Of a DNA stretch of 64,000 nucleotides, positions 36,642-44,316 are shown one piece after another. The notes under the pieces were generated by a model that saw nothing but the letters and a program-made list of their open reading frames with translations, had not been told where the DNA came from and searched no databases. The stretch spans positions 558,001 to 622,000 of the forward strand of contig NZ_CP118270.1 in assembly GCF_028771845.1 (NCBI RefSeq). The letters are read 5' to 3'. Within the stretch, counting starts at the first letter, position 1, and the number at the start of each line of letters is the position of its first letter. This DNA is from Paenibacillus marchantiae. Its GTDB lineage: Bacteria; Bacillota; Bacilli; Paenibacillales; Paenibacillaceae. The position numbers and the translations under genes are program-made.

Positions 36642-38705
36642 TCATTGACGCTTCACTTCGACAGTGGCCGAGAAGAATGTAGCCCCATTCCCCATGTCGG
36701 ACAGACGATTAGACGTGAGCGAGTTCGCCCGCTGTTTTTTGCCATTACCATCCCACCATAAGCCTTGACTAATCACCGTTCCTGGCAGCATGGATTCACT
36801 CACTTTGGCGGTTAGCTCGATCCGGCCACGGTCGTTCCATACGACCACCGCATCCCCGTCTTCCACCTGTCTGTGAGAGGCGTCCTCTGGGTGCATTTGC
36901 AATAATGGCATCTTCTCCAAACGTTGATGTTTGGCCGAATTGGCAAAGGTGGAATTCAGGAAATTATGGTTTGGCGGCGACAGAAACATCAGCGGATAAA
37001 CATCCGCAGGTCCAGCCGGGTTTTCCCCGTCATACCCCTCCACGAGTGCACTATACGTAGGCAACGGAGGCAGTCCCTTCTGTGCCATCGTTTCCGAATA
37101 CAGCTCGATTTTCCCCGAAGGCGTGGGCAACTGATCCAAATAGGAGTCATGTGCAGACATATCCAGCTTGACGAAATGATGCTGCTTCAGCCCTTCCAAG
37201 GTTACTCCGTTCATGTAGGGATTGCCCGTACCCTGAAGTGCTTCCTCGATCATCTGTTCCGGTGTCTCACCGAAAATCTCCGGGTCATACCCCATCGCCT
37301 GTCCAAGCAAAGAGAACAATTCAACATTACTCTTGCTCTCACCCAAAGGCGTAATGACTGGCTCTTGCAAATGAACATACTGATGCCAGTAGGACGTATA
37401 CAGATCCGTCGTTTCAAATGAAGATGTCGCAGGCAGCACAATATCCGCGTATTTTGCCGTATCCGTCATGAACAGGTCATGGACTACCGTGAACAGATCC
37501 TCCCGTGCAAAACCTCGCTCCACCCGCTCGGTATCTGGTGCCACCACCAGTGGATTGCTGCAGTAGACCATCAACGCCCGGATCGGCTGCTCCGCCTCCA
37601 GCAGCGCTTCGCCAATCCGGTTCATGTTCACCACGCGCGGCTCCGGGTTTTGTCGCAGCTCCGGACGCTCCAGCGCATCGCTATTCGTGCTCGCGTAGCT
37701 GTTGGTACGAATGGCACCACCGCCGCGCTTTAGCCACTGGCCTGTAATGGCAGGCAGACAGGCTACGCTGCGTACGTTCATGCCACCGTTGTCGTGATGC
37801 TGTAGGCCATTGCCGATATGAATATGAGCTGCCTGCGCATTGCCATACAGCTCAGCCAGCTTCACGATGTCCGCTTCCGGCACGCCTGTAATACGCGAAA
37901 CGCGCCCCGGGGTGTAGCTGCGGACATGATCACGCAGTGCCTCATGGCCGACGGTATATTTTTGCATAAAAGCCTCATCCGTCAGGCCCTGCTCGAACAG
38001 TACATGCATTAATCCGAGTGCCAATGCACTGTCTGTACCGGGGTAGAGTGGAATGGACCAGTCTCCCCATTGGGCGGTCCGATTGCGATGGACATCAATA
38101 ACGACGATTTGGGCGCCCTTTTTGCGGGCTTTCTCGGCCAGAACAACCTGATGCATATTGGTGCTGACGATGTTGCCTCCCCACACCAGAATGACATCCG
38201 CATGCTCTGTATCCTCGGGCAAGGTTCCCCGGTTCGCACCCATCGTATATTTCCACCCGGTATTTCCCGCTGCATTACAGATGGTCTGTTCGAGCTTGCT
38301 CGCACCTAATGCATTGAAAAATCGACGATCCATGCCGTCCACACCAAGAATGCCCATGTTTCCATAGAAGCTGTAGGGCAGGATGCTCTCCGGTCCGTAG
38401 GTATCTGCCAGCGAACTAAATTTCGCCGTAATCTCGCCGATGGCTTCGTCCCAACTGATTCGCTCGAACTGGCCTTCGCCCTTGGCTCCGATGCGTCGCA
38501 TCGGATATTGCAGCCGCTCGGGGTGATACACCCGCTCCGTCATATTTCGGACTTTGTTACAGATGGCGCCTTTTGTAATCGGATGGTCCGGATTGCCCGC
38601 TACCTTCACGATCTTACCGTTCTCCTTATGAAGCAGCAGGCCGCAAGTATCCGGACAATCGAGCGGGCAAACTGCCGGGAATACGCCATTCTCCTGATCG
38701 ATCAT
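36642..38705 (-). CDS. Molybdopterin oxidoreductase, YoaE-like
   Basis: DMSO-reductase-superfamily enzyme of 687 residues that should bind one [4Fe-4S] cluster and bis-MGD. The cluster ligands are C13-x3-C17-x3-C21-x27-C49 (CPLDCPDTCG through GAICNK). Middle motifs VILVWGGNIVSTN, VIDVHRNRTAQWGDW and LYPGTDSALALG bind the pterins; the final beta domain (LQMHPEDASHRQVEDGDAVV) caps the cofactor. Single subunit, no twin-arginine signal, so cytoplasmic. Size and N-terminus resemble YoaE of Bacillus subtilis, whose substrate I do not know. ATG 38705 has GGGAGGG about 8 bases before it. moaA and mobA in this window supply its cofactor. Confidence 0.9.
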   Translation of the reverse strand: MIDQENGVFPAVCPLDCPDTCGLLLHKENGKIVKVAGNPDHPITKGAICNKVRNMTERVYHPERLQYPMRRIGAKGEGQFERISWDEAIGEITAKFSSLADTYGPESILPYSFYGNMGILGVDGMDRRFFNALGASKLEQTICNAAGNTGWKYTMGANRGTLPEDTEHADVILVWGGNIVSTNMHQVVLAEKARKKGAQIVVIDVHRNRTAQWGDWSIPLYPGTDSALALGLMHVLFEQGLTDEAFMQKYTVGHEALRDHVRSYTPGRVSRITGVPEADIVKLAELYGNAQAAHIHIGNGLQHHDNGGMNVRSVACLPAITGQWLKRGGGAIRTNSYASTNSDALERPELRQNPEPRVVNMNRIGEALLEAEQPIRALMVYCSNPLVVAPDTERVERGFAREDLFTVVHDLFMTDTAKYADIVLPATSSFETTDLYTSYWHQYVHLQEPVITPLGESKSNVELFSLLGQAMGYDPEIFGETPEQMIEEALQGTGNPYMNGVTLEGLKQHHFVKLDMSAHDSYLDQLPTPSGKIELYSETMAQKGLPPLPTYSALVEGYDGENPAGPADVYPLMFLSPPNHNFLNSTFANSAKHQRLEKMPLLQMHPEDASHRQVEDGDAVVVWNDRGRIELTAKVSESMLPGTVISQGLWWDGNGKKQRANSLTSNRLSDMGNGATFFSATVEVKRQ

Positions 38706-38929
38706 ATACAAGTCCCTCCCCCTTCAAAGCTATCCTCATATCATATCTTCTTCCTGGTAATCGCGTAAAGAGAACAGTCTTTTTTTTACCGCCACAACCG
38801 CTCCAAATTTTTTTCAAAAAAATCTTTTTTCCCTTTGATTCAATCTCGAAATTCAGGGGTAAATTAAAAATAAGGCATTAGGCTAGTGTTTCCCCACTTC
38901 CTCCTCATGCCATATCATGGACCACTCCC

Positions 38930-38987
38930 GAAATTCGCCATGAACAGGTTTCGTTCCCCCGAACCTTGTCATGGCGAATTTATTTTG
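38930..38987. repeat. Long inverted repeat, hairpin
   Basis: AAATTCGCCATGA-aca-GGTT and AACC-ttg-TCATGGCGAATTT pair over about 18 bases. A T-rich tail follows only on the plus strand, although no plus-strand gene precedes it. It may be part of the molybdoenzyme-gene leader or a backup terminator. Confidence 0.55.
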
Positions 38988-39004
38988 CGTGGATATTTTT
39001 ACAT

Positions 39005-39072
39005 TAAAAAAAGCGATTCCTCTCCCGTCCATCACAGCAGACAGCCATGACTTGAACGAGATCAGAATCGCC
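39005..39072 (-). terminator. Probable terminator after the formate/nitrite channel gene
   Basis: On the minus strand GCGATTC pairs with GAATCGC, with further partial pairing inside (TCTCGT with ACGGGAGA), and seven T residues follow. Confidence 0.6.
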
Positions 39073-39160
39073 TCTCCTGTTTACTTTGCACTCGTCTTTT
39101 CATTCGTTTTCGCACTTGTACCACGTTTACAACGCTACTCAATTACTCGGCAAAATTCCG

Positions 39161-40015
39161 CTACGCCTGCTTGCTCCACATCGGTCTGGCTTCCGTTTCC
39201 ACAGGCTGGGCCGCCGCCATGGCCACCTCAGGCTTCACTTCCGGCTCATGCTTGCGCAGGTACACCATCCAGTAAGCAGCTGCAACAAACAGCGCCCCTC
39301 CCGTCAGGTTGCCAAGCCATACCGGAATGAAATTCATGACGTATTGTCCCCACGAATAATGCCCTTCAAAGATCGCAGCAGGAATCAGGAACATGTTGGC
39401 GACAACGTGCTGGAATCCAATAGCTACAAAGGCCATCGTTGGGAACCATATGCCCAATACTTTTCCACTCATCGTATCCGATGCATAAGACAACCAAACC
39501 GCGAGAGCTACCAGCCAGTTACACCCGATCCCGGATATAAAAGCCTGAAGGAAGCTGTCGTCCAGCTTGTGTCCAGCCATATCCACCACTTTGGTCAAAT
39601 AAGCCCCCTCTGCCGTCAGACCAAGCACATGCCCAAACGCATAGGCCACAAAGATCGCCCCAAGGAAATTACCTATCGTTACTAAGGTGAGATTCTTCAA
39701 CATGTTGCCTGCGGACAGTTTACGTGCAATCGTCGCGAGTGGAACAGCCATCATATTACCTGTCAGCAGTTCCCCGCCGCCAATCAGCACCAATATTAAA
39801 CCTACCGGGAACACTGCTGCACCAATCAGATTAACCAAGCTGCCCCATTCGGCCGGAGCAGAAGCAATAACCCGAATATCCAGCAGAAATCCAAGCGCGA
39901 TAAAAGCGCCTGCCAGAAAACTGAGTATCAATACGGAGGACACCGGATTTTGAGCTTTCTTCATCCCCGTATACACCGTATATTGTGCAACCTCAAGAGG
40001 TGTTTTTGCTGCCAT
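39161..40015 (-). CDS. Formate/nitrite transporter family channel (FocA/NirC type)
   Basis: A 284-residue membrane channel with six helices that forms pentamers and passes formate, nitrite or hydrosulfide. Family signatures are FLAGAFIALGFLL in helix 1, GGGELLTGNMM with the selectivity-loop region, and GIGCNWLVALAVWLSYAS and FQHVVANMFLIP for the later half-helices. ATG 40015 follows AAGGAGAGG. A CRP/Fnr-type box lies about 90-105 bases upstream, which suggests expression at low oxygen. It lies between the molybdoenzyme and NADH oxidase genes, all on the minus strand. Confidence 0.92.
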   Translation of the reverse strand: MAAKTPLEVAQYTVYTGMKKAQNPVSSVLILSFLAGAFIALGFLLDIRVIASAPAEWGSLVNLIGAAVFPVGLILVLIGGGELLTGNMMAVPLATIARKLSAGNMLKNLTLVTIGNFLGAIFVAYAFGHVLGLTAEGAYLTKVVDMAGHKLDDSFLQAFISGIGCNWLVALAVWLSYASDTMSGKVLGIWFPTMAFVAIGFQHVVANMFLIPAAIFEGHYSWGQYVMNFIPVWLGNLTGGALFVAAAYWMVYLRKHEPEVKPEVAMAAAQPVETEARPMWSKQA

Positions 40016-40103
40016 AACGATCCTCTCCTTCACAGTTCATGAACATCATAATTCAACCTGTTTGGTTGATATATTCATTGTATCGCGAAGGTTTCAAGAG
40101 GTT

Positions 40104-40119
40104 TGTTACTTTTATCACA
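40104..40119. promoter_or_regulatory. Fnr/CRP-type box upstream of the formate/nitrite channel gene
   Basis: TGTTA-N6-TCACA differs from the Bacillus Fnr consensus TGTGA-N6-TCACA by one base. It is about 90 bases upstream of the channel start. Confidence 0.55.
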
Positions 40120-40171
40120 AAGTCTGAAAACTACATTTTAATATTTCCGTTGTATGTTGCTTGGTGTGCAG

Positions 40172-40214
40172 AAAAAATAAAAAAAGAACTACCGCATAAT
40201 GAATGCGGCAGTTC
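40172..40214 (-). terminator. Terminator after the NADH oxidase gene
   Basis: On the minus strand AGAACTgCCGCAT and ATGCGGtAGTTCT form a stem with a 4-5 base loop, then TTTTTTTATTTTTTC. Confidence 0.92.
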
Positions 40215-40227
40215 TCAGATAATATGG

Positions 40228-41589
40228 TTATACCATCGCTGGTGTTTTTACTTCTACTAGAGGCAACGCCTGAAGACCAGCCGAGTTCAGGAAGTTCCAC
40301 GGTTTGTTGTAATGTGGTTGGAAGAAGAAGTCGATGAAGGCCAGCTCATCCACCGTCATGTTGTTCTGGATGCAGACAGAGATCGTATTGATCGACTGTG
40401 TCAGATCAGCCTGTGACATCACCTGCGCACCAACAATGCGGCGTGTAGCCTGTTCATAGATTACTTTGAGCAGCAGCTTCTCTGCCGTTGGCATGAACTC
40501 TGGACGGTAAGCATCTTCAAGCGTTACAGCTTCAACGACCAGACCCTCATCCGCAGCAGATGTTTCCGTCAGACCTGTACCTGCAATATTTTGCTCATAA
40601 ATTTTAATACCTGATGTGCCTTGTGTACCCATGTATCGTGTCGTAGGACGAACCAAGTTCCGTGCTACGAGTGTTCCCATCCGCACTGCGTTGGTTGCCA
40701 GTGGAATGTACGCTGCCTTGCCGGTTGGGTTGTAATGAATTGCACAGCTGTCTCCAGCAGCGAAGACGTCTTTTTGGCTGGTTTGCATATATTTATCCAC
40801 GATGATTGCGCCGTTCGGCAGCATATCCACTTGGCCTTTGAGCAGCTCGGTATTTGGACGGAAACCAATGCACAGAATAACGAGATCTGTCTCGAACTCT
40901 CCTTTGGATGTAATGACCTTGTTCACTTTGCCATTCTCTCCGGTAAATTTCTGTACCGTTTGGCCCAGCGCCAGCTTGATGCCGTGTCCGGTCAACGTTT
41001 CTTCAATGGCATCCGTGAACTCGGGGTCGAGATATTTGTTCAAGATCCGGTCCACGCTATCGATCAGTGTAACTTCCTTGCCGTTCATTTGGAAAGCCTC
41101 CACCAGCTCAATGCCGATATATCCAGCTCCTACCACGGTAATGCGTTTGGCATGCTTGGCTTTCTCAATGATCGTGTTGGAATGGTTGTAGTTTTTGCAA
41201 AGTAAAATGTTGTCCATCTCGATGCCTTCCAGCTTCGGTACGACAGGCCATGAACCCGTGGTCACGATCAGCTTGTCGAAGGTATCTTCGAATTCTTCCC
41301 CAGTTTTCAAGTTTTTAGCCTGAAGTTTGTGACCCGCAGCATCTACTGACGTCACTTCATGAAGCATTTTGGTAACGACACCGAGCTCGGCCAGTTGGTT
41401 TGGCGAAGAATAGAACAATCCATCTGGATCTTTCACCACGCCACCTACATAAAGCGCAATGCCACATGATAAGAAGGAGATGTTGTCATTGCGCTCATAC
41501 ACTGTAATGGTAGCATCCGGGTACAATTTGGCGGTGTTAACGATAGCTGCGGTTCCTGCATGTGTACATCCGATAACTGCGATTTTCAT
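40228..41589 (-). CDS. nox: Water-forming NADH oxidase (Nox, flavin disulfide reductase family)
   Basis: Oxidises NADH with oxygen to water, using FAD and a redox-active cysteine. The 453-residue protein has an N-terminal FAD loop IGCTHAGTAAI, active-site Cys42 in ISFLSCGIALYVGG, the NADH-binding loop VVGAGYIGIELVEAF near 160, and FAD motif TSQKDVFAAGDS. The sequence closely resembles Lactobacillus/Streptococcus NADH oxidases in my memory; a CoA-disulfide reductase role is the alternative. The start is ATG 41589, with AAGGGGGA upstream; the longer frame to 41748 runs through three regulatory boxes and is not coding. Three Fnr-type boxes precede it, consistent with oxygen-responsive control. 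Confidence 0.92.
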   Translation of the reverse strand: MKIAVIGCTHAGTAAIVNTAKLYPDATITVYERNDNISFLSCGIALYVGGVVKDPDGLFYSSPNQLAELGVVTKMLHEVTSVDAAGHKLQAKNLKTGEEFEDTFDKLIVTTGSWPVVPKLEGIEMDNILLCKNYNHSNTIIEKAKHAKRITVVGAGYIGIELVEAFQMNGKEVTLIDSVDRILNKYLDPEFTDAIEETLTGHGIKLALGQTVQKFTGENGKVNKVITSKGEFETDLVILCIGFRPNTELLKGQVDMLPNGAIIVDKYMQTSQKDVFAAGDSCAIHYNPTGKAAYIPLATNAVRMGTLVARNLVRPTTRYMGTQGTSGIKIYEQNIAGTGLTETSAADEGLVVEAVTLEDAYRPEFMPTAEKLLLKVIYEQATRRIVGAQVMSQADLTQSINTISVCIQNNMTVDELAFIDFFFQPHYNKPWNFLNSAGLQALPLVEVKTPAMV

Positions 41590-41646
41590 TATAAGGTTCC
41601 CCCTTGGAGTATATAAATAAAAAATTGAATTTAACGTCATTGTGGT

Positions 41647-41662
41647 TGTGAAATATTTCACT
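41647..41662. promoter_or_regulatory. Fnr-type box 1 upstream of nox
   Basis: TGTGA-AATATT-TCACT, one base off TGTGA-N6-TCACA. Its centre is about 65 bases before the nox ATG, and a TATACT hexamer lies downstream at 41609-41614 (minus strand). Confidence 0.75.
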
Positions 41663-41681
41663 TCTAAATGAATGCTGATTA

Positions 41682-41697
41682 TGTGATTTATTTCACT
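41682..41697. promoter_or_regulatory. Fnr-type box 2 upstream of nox
   Basis: TGTGA-TTTATT-TCACT, one base off consensus; its centre is 35 bases from box 1. Confidence 0.72.
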
Positions 41698-41714
41698 TTG
41701 TACACTTATTATAA

Positions 41715-41730
41715 TGTGATATTTTTCACA
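41715..41730. promoter_or_regulatory. Fnr-type box 3 upstream of nox
   Basis: TGTGA-TATTTT-TCACA, a perfect match to the consensus; its centre is 33 bases from box 2. Confidence 0.8.
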
Positions 41731-41912
41731 TTGCAAGGGGTTAATCAAAATAAATTTTTCGGATGTGGTTTATTTACGATCAAGCGAGTCATCGACTCAA
41801 TCTCCATTGACTTCAGTTTTCCCTGCTTATGGCTGGTTTATGCTCAAAATAAGCGTAGTAACTACTGAGGAGACACTTATATGAAGAGGATATTTGCACT
41901 AAAAAATTGTAT

Positions 41913-41952
41913 CAAAAAAAGCCTATCCTCCAATATGGAGGCAGGCTTCTTC
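41913..41952 (-). terminator. Terminator after the glutathione peroxidase gene
   Basis: On the minus strand AAGCCTgCCTCC and GGAGGaTAGGCTT pair around a 5-base loop and are followed by seven T residues. Confidence 0.92.
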
Positions 41953-41959
41953 GTTTATT

Positions 41960-42442
41960 TTATACGCCAAGCAGCTTTTCAATCTCTGCAGTCATGGCTT
42001 CAGGGGATTCTTTTGGTTCAACACGCCCTACAACTTCACCCTCACGATTCACGAGGAATTTGGTGAAATTCCATTGGATGTTATTGTCTTCGCCAACACC
42101 AGGTTGCTGCTCACGCAGATACTTGAACAATGGATGCGCATCTTCACCATTTACATCGACCTTGGCAAACACCGGGAAATTAACGCCATAGTTGATTTGG
42201 CAGAATGATTCTGCTTCCTCACTGGTACCCGGCTCCTGGCCTCCGAACTGGTTACAAGGGAATCCCAATACAACCAAGCCTTGATCACGATAGCGATCAT
42301 AGAGCTTCTGCAATTCACCGTATTGTGGAGTCAGCCCACACTTGCTGGCTGTATTGGCAATCACCAACACTTTGCCTTGATACAAATCGAGTGAAACTTC
42401 CTGATTTGCGGTCGTTACCGCCTGATACGAATATACGGACAT
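41960..42442 (-). CDS. Glutathione/thioredoxin peroxidase (BsaA/GPx family)
   Basis: A 160-residue thioredoxin-fold peroxidase that reduces hydrogen peroxide or lipid peroxides; bacterial members usually take electrons from thioredoxin. The catalytic residues are visible: peroxidatic Cys35 in NTASKCGLTPQY, Gln65 in GFPCNQFGGQEPG and Trp124 in IQWNFTKFLV. Cys81 in the helix after that motif may be the resolving cysteine. ATG 42442 follows GGGAGGAAT. It forms a single-gene unit with its own terminator. Confidence 0.95.
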   Translation of the reverse strand: MSVYSYQAVTTANQEVSLDLYQGKVLVIANTASKCGLTPQYGELQKLYDRYRDQGLVVLGFPCNQFGGQEPGTSEEAESFCQINYGVNFPVFAKVDVNGEDAHPLFKYLREQQPGVGEDNNIQWNFTKFLVNREGEVVGRVEPKESPEAMTAEIEKLLGV

Positions 42443-42629
42443 GACTGATTCCTCCCATGAGTAAGATGTAGGTTGGGCTGCTGTATGTACTGTACCGAAT
42501 AAGCATGCGGCACACAGCCTGTCTCTATATTATAGACCTGAGGCGGTCAATTACCAAATCTGCGATTAAACCCTGCCCAAGTTCATACGTAGAATCAAAT
42601 TTTGTCCATCGACATGGACATATACCTTT

Positions 42630-42902
42630 TTAGCCTGACTTCGCAACCAAAATAGCATCATACCGCTCTTGCCGCTCTGCCTTCGTCACCCCAATCATCA
42701 GGCCACGAACCGAATGCATGAAATAAACAGCCGCTGAGCGAAGAGAATCGGCCCGAAGATGCTCATTATAAGCTTCCAGCATAAGCTTGGCCTGCTTCGG
42801 ATGTTTCAATGCCGTCAAAGGCATGCCAAAGACCGATTCATCGATCGTCCCGGTTGTTATTCGTCCATATTGCTGTAACCAGGTGTAGTTGATTGCTCCC
42901 AT
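42630..42902 (-). CDS. Small protein of unknown function, downstream of the siderophore ATPase gene
   Basis: A 90-residue soluble protein without a family I recognise. ATG 42902 is firmly set by AGGAGGT 8 bases upstream; the longer frame to 42977 is not supported. Features: an N-terminal stretch NYTWLQQYGRITTGTIDESV, a mostly helical middle, and a basic-acidic end. It follows the FecE-type ATPase gene by 90 bases on the same strand and is probably transcribed with it from the Fur-controlled promoter, which hints at a role in iron metabolism. That is inference. Confidence 0.75.
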   Translation of the reverse strand: MGAINYTWLQQYGRITTGTIDESVFGMPLTALKHPKQAKLMLEAYNEHLRADSLRSAAVYFMHSVRGLMIGVTKAERQERYDAILVAKSG

Positions 42903-42992
42903 TCCTGTAGACCTCCTAGAATGCGAATGAGCCGCGTGCATAACGCACAGCGGCTTCATTCTATAGTTTAGGACCACATATGGCCCGTTTCA

Positions 42993-43880
42993 TTAACTTC
43001 CTGTCGCGTGACGAACGCGTTGCTCTGTCCGTCCTCCAGCATGAACCATTGCACTGTTCATGAGCACTTGTTCTGGAGGTGCTGATTGCTGACGTTCACC
43101 CGCAAGGGCGTAAGGCAAGCAGAGCGGTACACCGGAACGAGGATCAATCACGATATCAGCTTCAATGTTAAATACTTCGCGAAGCACATCGGAGTTCATA
43201 ACCTCTACAGGTGAACCTGTAGCGATGGCTTTACCTTTTTTAATACCAATCATGTGATGCGCATAACGGGAAGCATGGTTCAAGTCATGCACAACCATAA
43301 CGATTGTACGGTTTGCTGTGGCATTCAGTTGCTCCAGCAATTGCAGTACTTCAAGTTGGTGAGCCATATCCAGGAACGTTGTTGGCTCGTCCAGGAACAG
43401 AATATCTGTCTCTTGTGCAAGAGCCATGGCAATCCAGGCACGTTGACGCTGTCCACCGGACAGTTGATCGATTGGACGATCATGGAACTCCGTCATGCCT
43501 GTCACTTCGATAGCCCATTCAATCATGCGTTTGTCTTCAGCACGCATCGAACCAAAACCTTTTTGATATGGGAACCGTCCGTAGGACACAAGTTCGGTTA
43601 CGGTAAGTCCTTCAGGAGCTGTTGGATTTTGTGGCAAAATCGCAAGCTGCTTGGCTACTTCACGCGTGGACTGCTTATGGATGGACTTCCCGTCGAGCAA
43701 TACACTACCTGCTTTTGGATTCATGATCCGTGCCATTGTTTTCAGGATGGTAGACTTTCCTGAACCATTGGCTCCAACAAGTGCTGTAATTTTTCCTTGG
43801 GGAATTTGAATATTCAGATCTTCAACAATCAGTCTTTCCTCATAAGCGATATCCAACTTGGACGTCTCCAGACGAAACAT
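42993..43880 (-). CDS. Iron-siderophore ABC transporter ATPase (FecE/YusV family)
   Basis: A 295-residue ATPase of the FecE/FhuC/BtuD group. Walker A is GANGSGKS near residue 36, the signature is DQLSGGQRQRAW, Walker B is ILFLDEPTTFLDMAHQLEVL, and the H-loop VVHDLNHASRYAHH is typical of siderophore ATPases. A C-terminal tail of about 35 residues is variable. No permease or binding-protein gene adjoins it. In Bacillus the orphan YusV serves several siderophore importers, and this looks the same; it may serve the binding protein at 31.1 kb. A perfect Fur box lies about 115 bases upstream. Confidence 0.93.
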   Translation of the reverse strand: MFRLETSKLDIAYEERLIVEDLNIQIPQGKITALVGANGSGKSTILKTMARIMNPKAGSVLLDGKSIHKQSTREVAKQLAILPQNPTAPEGLTVTELVSYGRFPYQKGFGSMRAEDKRMIEWAIEVTGMTEFHDRPIDQLSGGQRQRAWIAMALAQETDILFLDEPTTFLDMAHQLEVLQLLEQLNATANRTIVMVVHDLNHASRYAHHMIGIKKGKAIATGSPVEVMNSDVLREVFNIEADIVIDPRSGVPLCLPYALAGERQQSAPPEQVLMNSAMVHAGGRTEQRVRHATGS

Positions 43881-43992
43881 GCGATCATCCCTCTCTCATT
43901 TATCCCGGTTATGTATTCCGGCTATGACAACGAAAACGAAATTGTAGTTCAGCGTATTTCCGGCGCAACAAGATCTTATACTCTAAAGATAC

Positions 43993-44007
43993 TGATAATC
44001 ATTATCA
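43993..44007. promoter_or_regulatory. Fur box upstream of the FecE/YusV-type gene
   Basis: TGATAATCATTATCA is a perfect 7-1-7 Fur palindrome, about 115 bases before the ATG at 43880. Confidence 0.9.
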
Positions 44008-44316
44008 TTTGTCAACAGTAAATACCAAACTCCTTGATAGTTGAAAGCTATTTTTGAAGTGTTTTACTAGAAATCGTTCAAATTTTTCGCACTTTATGTG
44101 AGAGCTTTTCTCATCGTGTACGTGCATTTCATCGCTTTGCGTATGTTCATCCTTGCCCAACATCTTAATAATGTGTCCGAATTGTGAAAATTAGACCTAT
44201 ATTGATTCATTTTGTATATGTCATTCCCCATCAATTGAGCAAAAACAAAAATACAGCCCCTACGAAATTCTTCGAGGTGGCTGTATTCCATTAATAATAT
44301 ATTCAATTAATGCCGC
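44008..44316. other. Intergenic region upstream of the iron ATPase and downstream of the GAP1 operon
   Basis: About 309 bases. It contains the operon terminator at 44239-44288. The rest is AT-rich and shows no gene. Confidence 0.6.
44239..44288 (-). terminator. Terminator of the GAP1/tubulin/vWA operon
   Basis: On the minus strand AATACAGCC pairs with GGCTGTATT, with an inner stem CCTCGAA/TTCGTAGG, and TTTTGTTTTTG follows. It lies just beyond the last gene of the operon. Confidence 0.88.

Larger units (their letters stand above)
38706..39160. other. Region between the molybdoenzyme and formate/nitrite channel genes
   Basis: About 455 bases without a credible gene. It contains a long stem-loop (38930-38987), the probable terminator of the channel gene (39005-39072), and an AT-rich part (38760-38880) that should hold the promoter of the molybdoenzyme gene. 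Confidence 0.6.

Noticed and set aside
41590..41748. N-terminal extension of the NADH oxidase
   Set aside because: The frame crosses three Fnr-type boxes and lacks a ribosome site; ATG 41589 gives the normal family start.
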